The position numbers and the translations under genes were made by a program. DNA of 64,000 nt from Apostichopus japonicus. Its lineage: Eukaryota; Echinodermata; Holothuroidea; Aspidochirotida; Stichopodidae. Shown piece by piece: positions 13,221-25,200 of this stretch. Positions within the stretch are counted from its first letter, which is position 1; each line of letters starts with the position of its first letter. Location of the stretch: positions 5,230,501 through 5,294,500 of the forward strand of contig NC_092576.1 in the NCBI RefSeq assembly GCF_037975245.1, in the 5' to 3' direction. Under the pieces are notes generated by a model, which searched no databases, was not told where the DNA came from, and saw only the letters and a list, made by a program, of their open reading frames with translations.

Positions 13221-13275
13221 ATATCTATCACAAACCTTTTCATGATCCTTGCTATCCCTTGGTTCATATTGAGTG
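13221..13275 (+). CDS. Gene A signal-peptide exon, ATG changed to ATA
   Basis: After TTTCTTTTCAG the exon reads ISITNLFMILAIPWFILS plus one base, then GTAAGATCC. The gene B counterpart reads MSTTNLFVIPAILWCILS, so the initiator is ATA here. Rescue could come from the in-frame ATG at 13167 if no intron is removed at 13220, from an upstream coding exon, or from the internal ATG at 13242, which leaves a very short leader. The hydrophobic core is kept. Confidence 0.65.
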
Positions 13276-16200
13276 GTAAGATCCAATACCGGCTTTATCT
13301 TGGAGAGGGGAGAAGGGGAGGGGACTATGGTTGGTTATATATGTTAGAGCAAGGGAAGGGTAACATGTTCATATGAAGATATAACAAGCGGTATGAAAGA
13401 CCTGCACTGAGGTATTATGACTTCTTATGTCTGGAGTAATACTTACTCAATAGCATCACTTGCACACGCGCAATATCTATTTGTAATGCAGGGGAATAAG
13501 GGGGAGCTTAGGGGGTTGGGGTGTGGGAGTGCTGACATTCGAAAATGTGGTGAAAGTTTCTGGCATACTGATGGAATGCTATTCTGGTTGGGGCAGGAGG
13601 TCAATTGAATGGGGTTTTATAAATTGTAGTTGAATGCAAGTCAAAATTTATTGGGACTTCATATGAGGCTCTATTTCCCTTAGACTCACCCATTGATACA
13701 TTTTGAACTGGAGAATGGAACACAGATTGAGGGGAAAATGGATACTCTGCAACTTTCATGTGATTTGAAAACAGGGTCAAGGTTTACGTCTTTCCTCTTC
13801 CATTACAGGCACGGTTGTCGCTTTGGATAAGTGTCAGTCACCGCAATATTTGCAATTGGGAAAGAAAGGAGTGATATCCTGCAACTATCCTGGTGGTTTC
13901 TATGGTGCATTTTGGTACAACTCGAACAATTTGACTAGCGATGATCGATCATTTATATGCCTCAGAGAAGGCATGATATATGGTACCGGACATGATACCG
14001 GAGAATACGGGGTTCACCCTGATGGATCTCTTATGATCAATCAAGTTTCCACCCAACATAATCATGTTTTCGCAGTATCGACATTGGCGACTACAGATGA
14101 TGATCCAATCGTTGAATATGTTCATGTAGTTGTCTATGGTAAGTCGTTTTCTTTGATAAAGTTATTATTTCTTTTGCATGAGTTTATTGTTGGTGGTTGT
14201 ATTTACAAATATAATAAAGAAGAAGACAATTAGGCCGTGGGCCGAAGTAGGAAAAGTGATCTAAAAATTAACTTTCGTTGCACTATCCCGGGGTCTACAT
14301 GAAACCCATTTTAATTTATTAGCAATATGTATTATTTTCCAAAATCAGTTGTTCTTAAGCGTCAATATTGCACATTAATGTTTTTTTTATGCCAAAATGG
14401 CGGCAATTTCCCCATACATATCCTGCACAAAATAGAACAGGCCACAAATACCATAAAATTGATCAGAAGGAGAATCTACCTTCATGTTTAGGTTCCGCCG
14501 GCTATTTTGAACATATGTGGAATGATAATTTGTTTAGTGGGGGGAGGGGGGTCTACTAAAAGGTCATAAAGCACCAAAAAGAGGATAGAGGGCGCTGTCC
14601 ATTTCAGTATATCAGAGCATTGCATACTGCTATGCGAAAAATTATAATTAAAATTACTTCGCGATGCTTTTCATTGTAATTACATGAAAAATCTGTCATA
14701 ACTTCTGTTCATGTGCTAAACACCATTTTCCATAGCCCAATCCTATGCACTGCAATTCCCATACCTATATTTGGTAGCTGGGCATGGATATATATTAAAT
14801 GGTGCTTAAAATCCTACCCCTCTTGAATTGAAAATATTAAGGCAAAGTTAAGGGAATGGGAGGGTGTGGGGAAGGGTGAGGTGGTGTAAGGAGGGATATG
14901 TATAAATCTAGTTTATAAATGAGGAAAGCATATGGGAGTGAGGCTCCAATGTAAACCATAAAGTGTTATGTTTAAAGAAGGTGAGAAAGGTGTGTTAGTT
15001 TTAGTTCTTTTTTCCTAATTTCTTTTACAGTTACTTTATAAAGGGCCAATACCTTATGAATAAAGAAGTGTTACTAAAAACAAGCATTTAGCATATTTGG
15101 TCAACGGCATACATGTGACAGTATTCTACAGTAGTTATTGTTACACTTTTTGAACAAGACATTCAACATGCACTGAGTGAGAACATTATGTGGTACAATG
15201 ATAATTTATTTTATATAACCATTCAGAGAGTCAACTGACTTGGAGATTCCTTGGAAAACACGATTTTCAAAGCTAACACCACTTTTGACCAAAGAGATTT
15301 AATTGGTGTGCCTACATGCAAGTTTGAAAATGTACTTGCAATATTATGTTCAAAAATCCAAGACAGCACAGGCACAAACCATCACCAGTGCATAAATTCC
15401 TTTTTACCATTATTGTTTAACTGAAGTAACAATTGAAAACATTTACTATATAGTATGATAGAGGGGGAGTAGATTGTTGATATGGTAGTTTAATAAGAGA
15501 GCCACATATTTCTGTCTTCTATTGAATGTAACCTCCATTTTGTTCTTGATAATAAGTAATGGTATTTGCACAGAAGTGACAGTACAGACATGTATGTGCA
15601 AATGGGGACAACACTATAAACTGACTTCACAGCCTATAGAAATTCTGATACAAAACTTCAATATTACTTTGACCTATTTGTGTGTGTGGGGGGGGGGGGG
15701 TGCATAGGTTCATCTAGTGAACCATGCAGCTGTCTTTTGCACGGTCATTTTTCGAAAATCACGGCCAAATAACAACATAGGCTTGTGTGATTATATCAAA
15801 GCCATGCTATATATAAACTTCAAAACAGCAAAATGCGTATATTTGATAATAAAATTTTATCGGACCCCACGTCAAAAATGCAAGCCCTACGAGCTCGCAT
15901 TTACGCCTTCGTCATAAAATTACATCGATCTAACTGCACGGCCACAAATTTCAAATGCCCGCCTAAATCATCCCTTTCTATATGAACCCTTGTGGGAGGG
16001 GGTGGGGCAGAGAAGACCCTGGGAGAGCAGAGAATACCAGGTTATGGGACAGACAGGTTGACTGTTATTCAAACCTCCTTTTTTATCCTGAAGTCATTTC
16101 AAAGCCCCATAGGCCAAGACCTAATTTTGTAGTGGAAGTGGTACACGGACAATTTTGTTACTTTCATGGATCAAATTCATGCCCTGTTCAAAGATGATAT

Positions 16201-19200
16201 ATATAAATGTACTCACCAGATTGAATACTTGACAAATCTCTTCCTTGTTCTGCTTTAGAGAGCTTTGAAATGTCAGTAAATCGTTGGTAACACTCCCTAT
16301 GATAGCCAGCAATACGACTAGTACGAGTACGAGTGATATCAGTAGGTGAAGAAAAGTTATAGTTTGAGTTCTGACCAACAATTAGCAGCAATTTCTCCTT
16401 ATGAACTTGAAATGGACTTCCATCTCATACAACAATCCTTAAATTTCGCAAAGCTAGCTTCAGAAAAGGGTATAATATTAGATGTTTTCCGACAGCATAC
16501 AGAAATACAACACTGCATGTTAATGTAACACAGTGTAAGTGCAAAATGCATTGTACAGTGCATATGTTGCTCAATCACAGCAATACGATTGTGACTCATA
16601 CATAGAGGACTCTGATTGGTTAATCTGATAATTTGCTCAATTTATTAACCAATCATAAAAATAGCAAATTTTAAATGGTTTTTACTTAATTTCTCTCAAA
16701 TTTGCAAATATTTTTAAAAAGAACAAGCAGTAATAGATTAAGAAAATTATGTTTGAATTTATTAAACTGAAGTTGAGTAGTCCCAGCAGCCATGTGAACG
16801 AAAGAGTGTTTTAGAAGGCTTCAGCCCATGGCCTAAATATATTATATATAGTCCTGCATAAAAAGGAAGAAAATAAAACATAACAGTATTCAAATCATCC
16901 TTCAAATAGCATTGTGCAATAATAAAAGGAACGTCTTAACTCTTTCTCTTTGATGTCTTTCTGCATAGGACAATAACATAAGATCCAATGTCTTGTTAAA
17001 TGTTGACAAAATCTGAAAATTAGTACTTTTAACACTTTACAAGAAAATTAGAAGTTATTTATCAACCCACCAAAACATGTTTCTGATGTCTCCTCAAATC
17101 TTCCACATAAAGAACAAAAAGCAGTATGCTTTTATTGAAGCGATAAAGAAATTGCTACTAATGTGTCGAAAATTGATTTCAGTAAAACAGTTAATTCGCA
17201 TTTGCAATGAAAGTAGCATGGCGAGTAACTACGAGTAAGCAATGATCTTTAGCAGGTGGAATCATTATTCCATAATTCAATATTTCCCATTTAAGAGTAT
17301 TGTTTAAGTTTTCTGTAAGAAATACATCAGAAGTAAGCTTTTATTTTGATCATGACGTCTCTTTGTCGACTTTCCACCAATATCGATATTGGACAGTAAC
17401 CATTGCCAAAAGGTAGCAATAAGAAAGTAAGTTAAGAGGGTGATAAGGAACAAGAAAACAAATCGGGCCTACGGTAAATTTCTGGGGTAATAGTGGGATT
17501 CCAACCTCCAGGTTCAAGTCTGCAACCTTAGATGAGTGTCGCTTAGTGCTAAAAGATTTCTTGAATAAAATAAATATGTATAGCATGCTTTCGAATGAAA
17601 GGCAAATAAACACAGTTGAACAATATAGGATTGTACTGTATATGATGTGAAAGTAATGATGGACATGAAAAGAGAACGTCTTACATCAACACAAACCATA
17701 TCCGCATTATCCATCGAATCACTGGACCGAACACAAGGAGTTCAGAGTTTGATGTAAAGAGGTAGAGCGCAATGCAAGGTAGAATCCACAGAAAAAACAA
17801 GAAGTTGTCCAACTTTTTAACTTCGGCTTGATATAGCTCGGTGAAACATGTCATAGGTATGACTCAGGTAAACCTCTCCCATAAATTGTACATTTGCGCC
17901 TGTTCGATAAAGCTCCGAAACTGTTTCTGTACATTTCTCTTGCACTTGCAAATCATTCAAAGTCTAAATAATCTAACTATCATATCTTTGTAAGGGACAC
18001 GTTACAGTTTACATTTCTTATTGTTATAGAAATTATTCGCAAAGATGTTCAATTAATTAGCAGATTAGCTTGACCAGTGTGAATTGCTTGAGTTTGAAAA
18101 GAGCTTTAACAGTGAATAATTGCTTCCCTGCGACCTTTATTGTTGGCAAACCCAACTAGTTAATATAACACCATATAAATATTCCTAATATTTGCTGGTT
18201 GGACAATATTGTTTTAGTTCGTCTTTCTTTTTACAATTTGCAGACATACCACTGGAACCGTACCCTACCATTGACGCTGCTGGATGTGACCAGAAATCAT
18301 GCTTTTTAGAATTGAACGCTGCTTCAAGTTTAATTTGTAGTGTTTCACGAGTAGGTGAAGTATTAGATGATTTGTCATGGAAGTTGAGAACTAGCAGTGG
18401 GGATGAACAAATCTCTTCTCAGTCGACAGATGTAACAACCAGTGTCAATGAATTACAATCTTACCATGCTGTTGTGGATATTTCGTTACAAACCTCTCTC
18501 TCATTACGTTTATTCGTCTGCGTAGCGAGAAGCAATTTGTCTGAGGTAGGTAACAATGAATCTACGATACTGGTTGAAAGCGGGACACTGGAAGCATCTA
18601 GCGAACCTCTGCATGTAACTCCTAATGAGAGAGTGGTCATGAACTGCGGGGAAGATGTGTCATTCTTTGTATGGAAAAAAGTGGGTCAAACGGAAGAAAT
18701 TATTGCATTTGGAACTAAAAGTATGAGTGAAGTTATGATGCCTGATGGATTCACATTGCAAAATACCTCTCTGGTCATCAACACGGCTGGAAATCCTACC
18801 TTGGGCACGTACACGTGTGTTTATAGCACTGACGGTGTTACAACGAAATTTACATCAACTGATGTAACATTTCAGGATGTAATTTTTCAGGGTAAGAACT
18901 ACATTAAAATGCAAGAACTTCCCAAAACTATTTTATGTGCAGGTTAAATTTTATGTGGTATGCCAGTTGACGTAGTAAACCTAAACTGATCTAATGCATT
19001 TGTTGTTTTGATGTGGAATTGAAGGAAAAGCGTTGCAAATAAAGGGACAGAGTTTAACAAAATCAACGTGTAAGTAATGTACTTTTACTTTGTATGCGGT
19101 GTAAAGTTCTTGATACCTATTTGACATACCGTTGTATATCATTCACATGCATGTTTGGGCTACTATGAACCTATTTATTATAGCTGTGTTGATTTGTTAT

Positions 19201-22200
19201 CTGGAGATGATGTCAACTTGTATCTGGAGTTGTTGATGTCCATGTTTTGACTATTTCTTGGTATTTCAGAGGAGGAACGACGAACTGGTTGGGTTGTTAT
19301 TGTTGTCGTTGTGTTAATTGTGTTGATGAGTTGCATCGTCGTACTTCTGATCGTGTTCCGCCGCCGCCGACTGAAAGGTAATTTATTGATTAATCACAAA
19401 TATCAATCTTATTCTGAAGTATCTATTAGACTTATGTTTAATTGATTCGGTTCAGGTTTCTTTCAATCAGACTGTTGTCGACGCTGACTTAGATAACTCT
19501 AGATGGTGAAACCATTTCCCCCTATTATGAATCTCTGCTTAATGGATTTATACTTAAAATACTTCGGAACCATTGCAATCTGTGACTCCTGAATATCTGT
19601 TTCAGCTTCTCCTATAGCTCCACCAATGGCTGGTCCATGTTCCCATTATTGATATGATATTTTGTTAACTCAAACTTGTAGCATGAGGGGTGGATGGGTT
19701 CTTCCAGAGCAATAATAGGGCATCTCTTACATCTTACATCCCCCGTACCCTTTTGGTTAAACCTCACCAGATGCCTCTCAACCCTCCCTGGAAAAGGCTG
19801 GTATAGAATTCTTGAAATGCTCTCCTGTGATTCCTGTTCTACTATGTGTGTGGAATCCTAGCTACAAACCTGGTTAGCACCTACTTTCTAGTGCACGTCG
19901 TGTATCAATTAACTGTATTTAGAACGCAGTACTATATTTCATTGTTTCACTACAAATTAGAGCAGTGTGCCGTGTAGCCTTGGTGACAATAAACCACAAT
20001 CAGACTAAAACCACGTAAATGTAATAATGTAAGCCAAACAGATCCAGCATGTTATTAGAGATCTTGGTGAAAGCAAACTGTATCAAGAACTACAGATTTC
20101 AAATTAGTTTGATATTGTTCTGATCAAAATGTGAATACTCTAACCTATTAATGCTGATTAAACGTGTTCGTCACTCTCCACACTTCATAACCATATATGG
20201 CAATATATCAGTTATAGCAATTCACTAATGTAAATTACCAGGGCATAATTCTTGTTACAATCGGGTGATTTCACTTCCGGAATTATAGTCTAGGGAGAAA
20301 ATAAGGATAGGCTAAGAAACTTTGATACGATTTGAAATCATTGGATGAATATAACTTGATAATAGTATGTATTTAGACTTTGGTACCTATCATGGATTTG
20401 TTAAAGCCTTTGACCAGCCAACATGTCATCATAACTTATTCTTTGAAACACACCATCCAAAGCCAGACTTTAGCCAACGATTTATGTTATTAAGATGATA
20501 TAGATGGAATAGGATGAAACATATTAATCAGATTCAACAGACTAAACAAATTTAAACAGATGATATAGATTAATCAGATTAAACATATTAAACAGATTAA
20601 ATTGATAAAATAGAATAAATACATTAAATAGATGAAATATATGAAACAGATTAAATAGATTAAACAGATTAAATTGATGAAATATGAAACAAATGATATA
20701 GATGAAATAGGTGAAATAGATAAAACAGATTAGATAGATGGAAATGGTAACATACATGATCATCCTGACATAAAATAGGCAATAACAGATCTTTTACTTC
20801 TTACCTATTAGTCACGCCCACTCAGCCAAAGTTACGCTTTGACTGTATTCCTATTATCAGCACTATGACACTAAGATGATCACTTTGTACATGTATGCAT
20901 CATTACATTCACACAAAGAGTGGTGCAGGTCATTTCTTTAGATCAGATTTGAAGTTGCCAAAGCAGTTCCCGTGAAAACGAGGGCGTCACATCCCACAGA
21001 TCTAAGACGTCGAGTTATGTATATAACTCTATATTATCTAACCTAACGTATTCAGACTGTCTAGCATGCCGTTTGAAGCTTGAGTAGTTAATTATTAATA
21101 TTGCTATTTTCGCTGATAGAACTACAGCTTACTATACTCAGATAAGTTATTCAGTTTATATCTTATCCGTAGAAGAGAAAAATTCCAAAGATCAACAGGG
21201 TACAACAGCATCAACACAACAGCAACCGCAGCAACAACTATTCAAACCTACGATAGAGGTGACAGAAGAAGAATTAAAAGGTATCTAAGCTACCTATGTT
21301 TAGTTCATTATTTCATGGATTATTTACAAATTTCAATCACTGTGTACTTCATATTGATGTAAGAAGCGATTCGTTCTCAGTTTGAATTATCAAGTTTTCC
21401 TGTATTGCACTTGCCTATACATTTAAGTTATAGTGACCCACAATGAAATATATAGAATACGAGTATACGGCTGATACTCATAAATCGACCTTGTTCTTTC
21501 ATTTTAAAGCCTCGTGTAAGCATGTTATAATTTCGAAAGACCAAACTCGAGATGTACACGATGGGCTAGTGAAGAGGTTGAAGGAAGCATCTGAAAGACG
21601 GGTGAAAAACTTTTTATAAGAATTTCTATTATTACTTTAATTTCGATTCAGTGTGAAGAGGAAATACAGAAATGATGTACCTAAGCTTGATGTTCTTTTG
21701 TCAAACCATGACAAGTGGTGGAAGGATCTGAAAATATTATACATTGAGAATATAGGTGACCGATCCGTATATAGTTATCTTCGTTATTTCATTCAAGTTT
21801 GTTTAAACTTTCAAAATAAAACATTAGTTACAACATCCACTAAGTTCATATATACATCTAACGAGTGCTTGCCCAATATGTTAACCGTTCAGTCATGTCT
21901 TAATTCATGATGTTTCGATATTTCAAAAAGCGACGTCACGTATTTTTGACTTTCAGTGAGTTAAAACTCTTGTTTACTTTTCTTAATACTTGTTTCTGTT
22001 GAAGCAAATGATACATGAAATGTTAAAACAAAATTGCCTGAATATAGTGTCCACTTGATTTTAGTAATTTTCAAACTCTATCGAAGAAAACTGCAAAGTG
22101 GATTAGCACGTTGTAATATAGATACGATTTAACTGATTAATAATTACTGTAGGTAAAATAATGGACTTCGTAATCATACACGTGATGTTGTAATAATTAT

Positions 22201-25200
22201 CATGAAATATGTCAATTTGTTGTGTTTTTTGTGAAGAATAATTTTTAAACTTTAAATGCTTCAAGTTACGGCGATTAAGATATGAATATTACATAACTAT
22301 GTGTAAAATTGATATATATTAAATGAAAAAAGTTTTTGTTGGTACAGAGGTGAGCAATGTTCCTTTGATTGCTGGTCATCTCCATTGTCAATTAGCCTTT
22401 TGCTTACCGATTCACATCATGTGTGGGGCTTACCTATCTTAAATTAAACCTGCAGGCATAAATTCATTAAATAGAATCATGGAGCAAAAAGCTCCAGGCA
22501 TCGTCATATCAATATTATAAATAAACATTACCTGAGCTAATTTGAGACAACTGTCATGTTTCAATTTTCATATAAGGTTTCTTTTGTTACACGATATGTA
22601 AAGAAACACCTTACTTAGATTGCTAAAGCAAGTATAAACTGCATTTCTGTTGGCCAATCTTTGAATTACTTTGTGATCTATCTTAGTTAGTCAATGATAT
22701 AAACAATGTTGATAACGATTTGAGCTGCCTCATTCATGTTTGCTCAAACTTATAATATGTAGTTAATTTCTTGAATAGGTTGGCATTCAAAGGATTATAC
22801 TGCGAGATAGCTTTACGTCAGTTGAAGAAAACGGTGGAGCTATTAATCTAAGCTCTGGGGCAGTTTTACCTCCGCTTAACACTTTGAAAGGATTGAGCTT
22901 TGAAAACGAAAAATGGCAGCAATGGGACTTAACCAAATTGATAAGTATCCTGCAATATGCTTGTCACAGCAGTCCACCGACCGATATCAAGTAAGCGTTG
23001 TTACTTTGAACAGTCGACTACTGTTCATAATGTCTGAGAAAGAGTTACATTTATTCAATTTACCTATTTGTTGGAATAATTACTGTAACAACTATATGTG
23101 AAGACATTTTAGCGACATGTCGAACCGTCTCGTGCTTACTCACACACAATAACACGTACAAAATATACCTCATTTAAATAATTGATTGATTTATCTACCA
23201 AAGAAATTCGGTGGTATGCTCCTTCGTTTGAGCAGGCTGCATCAGATATGAAATGAAAACAAAATGATAAAAATACTTGAGCCCGCATTTGTGGACTTAA
23301 CAATAAAAGTATAATATTGCACACCTTTCAGTTTATCTAATAGCAAAACATTGACGAAGTAATACAATTTTTTTCTCAAAGGATTGAAAGAATTCTGCTG
23401 CCCTTTAAATTTGAGAACAAGTTGAGCACGGTACAACAGGAGCCGCGTGGTAAGAATGCAGTATAATAAATTACTGTTACAAATATCTTGATCTTTACAT
23501 GTAATTGTTGATGAGGTGAAATGAAGTTGTGTAACTGATTGCATCTGCACGATTAAGAACAATGACTTATGCGTTTATGATAATCCTGTGTTCAACTGGT
23601 TTGAGAAAAATTAGTAAAACACGAAAAAAGGAGATTTCTTCACGTCTTTATCTAAAACCCTAAAGCTACATTTTTACCTACTGGGCTCATATTTGCTTTC
23701 GTCGGGCGTAATGCCAGTAGCATAGCGCATTTCTTATCGAAGCCAAATAGATTAATGCGATGGTAATTGTACGTGCATTTTGGTATGTTGTGGGCATGTG
23801 CGACACGCTTTGTCTAAACACTTCAAGTCTAAAAGAACATGATGGTTTAATGTCATACTTGGGATGTTGATCCAATTTAGTAAACAGAAGAAAAATTCTT
23901 TGCTTCAAAAGTGAAATGAAGTAAACGATGGTCAAAGCTTTAAAATCTTTTTAAACACAATGCGTTATAAAGTACAGTTTGGATGAAATTTATAGGTGGT
24001 AGTTGATATAACGTAATGAATACAAGAATTCTCTATTTTTTGTTATTCTTCTTTCTTTCTTTCTTTTTATTTATCTATTTATTTACTTATTTTTTGGGCG
24101 GGGAGGGTGGGGGTATTTGAGGTAAACACTCAGTTGATAAGAGTATATTTACATTGTAATTGACCTCTGGACTGTATAAACACAGTACCAGACCAGTGTA
24201 TAATCCATAAGTGGTCTCAATCAGGTACATTGCTTTCATGTTTGTTCAATTGATATTTTCATCGTATAGTGTTTCAGCATCTATTTATGGTTTGAAGATT
24301 TATGTTTATTTCAAGCTCCAGAAGTACTATATAGATAGGGTTGGATTGTCATCTTATCCTAGATGCAATAATCACTGTTTTCTGGAGTGGGAAAGTGGAA
24401 GGGAGGTAGTACCTGTTCATCTTTGCAGTCATGATAAGACATGCGTATATTTGCGATATATCATGATATGGAATATGAACGGTCAACATATCCGAAGATA
24501 GTTGGTTGTGCTTTGAAAAGGTCAAAGTGGAAAGACCTAGTTAAAAATTCTATATAATAGCAACTCGGATGGATATGACATCATTAACAGATTTATAAAA
24601 TACGTTCTACAATAACTAATGTATTTTCCATTGGCCTCTTTTCTTCCCATGTGTTTCCATATAAGCAGTAAACGGACAGTTGTTGTCCTCACAGGGAAAG
24701 GGAGTTTTTAGCAAAAAGAGTTGTTAACAGAAGATTATTACTTGTGCCACAAATACAGGTGGCACAGTTTATCTGTTGTATTCTAGAATTACTAGGTATA
24801 TCAATTATTGTCTTCAAAAAATAATTAAATGTTATACATCCGGATGTAGCTGGCAAAACGGGCTTGTATAAATGTTTTACACGTTTAAGGTTCCATAGAC
24901 CAGACTAAAGAAAACTCTTTTTTCGGTCTCTTTCAGTCGAGTGGGTAACTGGTGTTGCAGCTGCAGATTTACAGCGTATTAATTATGACACTGGACAGTG
25001 GGAGGTATGTCCTGGTAATAATATGTTATATGAAGAAATTGTTTTAGATAGACTTATTTTATATAGATTCTTCTACTTAGTAGAAGAACTAACATAGTCA
25101 AATTCATCTCGGTTTCGTCTTAATAACACATTTTATGTTCTTGCTAAGGTCGTCTTGCATACATATCAAGGTAAGTAATGTGTACTAATCATTTTGCTAT

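Larger units (their letters stand above)
9800..21500. repeat. Segmental duplication, copy A (carries IgSF gene A)
   Basis: Collinear with 52570-63500. Matching landmarks: the TTTCTCGCCCCTTCTC segment (about 9905 and 52682), ATGCAGATTGTCACAACTACC (10155 and 53066), the AGTAG-rich segment (10500 and 53410), signal-peptide exon (13221 and 55535), V exon (13809 and 56119), Ig-Ig exon (18244 and 60246), TM exon (19270 and 61255), ATTAAACAG-type repeats (20510 and about 62460) and tail exon (21173 and 63279). Introns and upstream DNA align, so this is DNA-level duplication, not retroposition. Copy A has an extra ~3.5 kb in its V intron; copy B has two extra V-exon units. Confidence 0.9.

Noticed and set aside
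24211-24501. 96-codon open frame starting with GTG
   Set aside because: No ATG, no splice support, no domain; composition suits chance in AT-rich intron.
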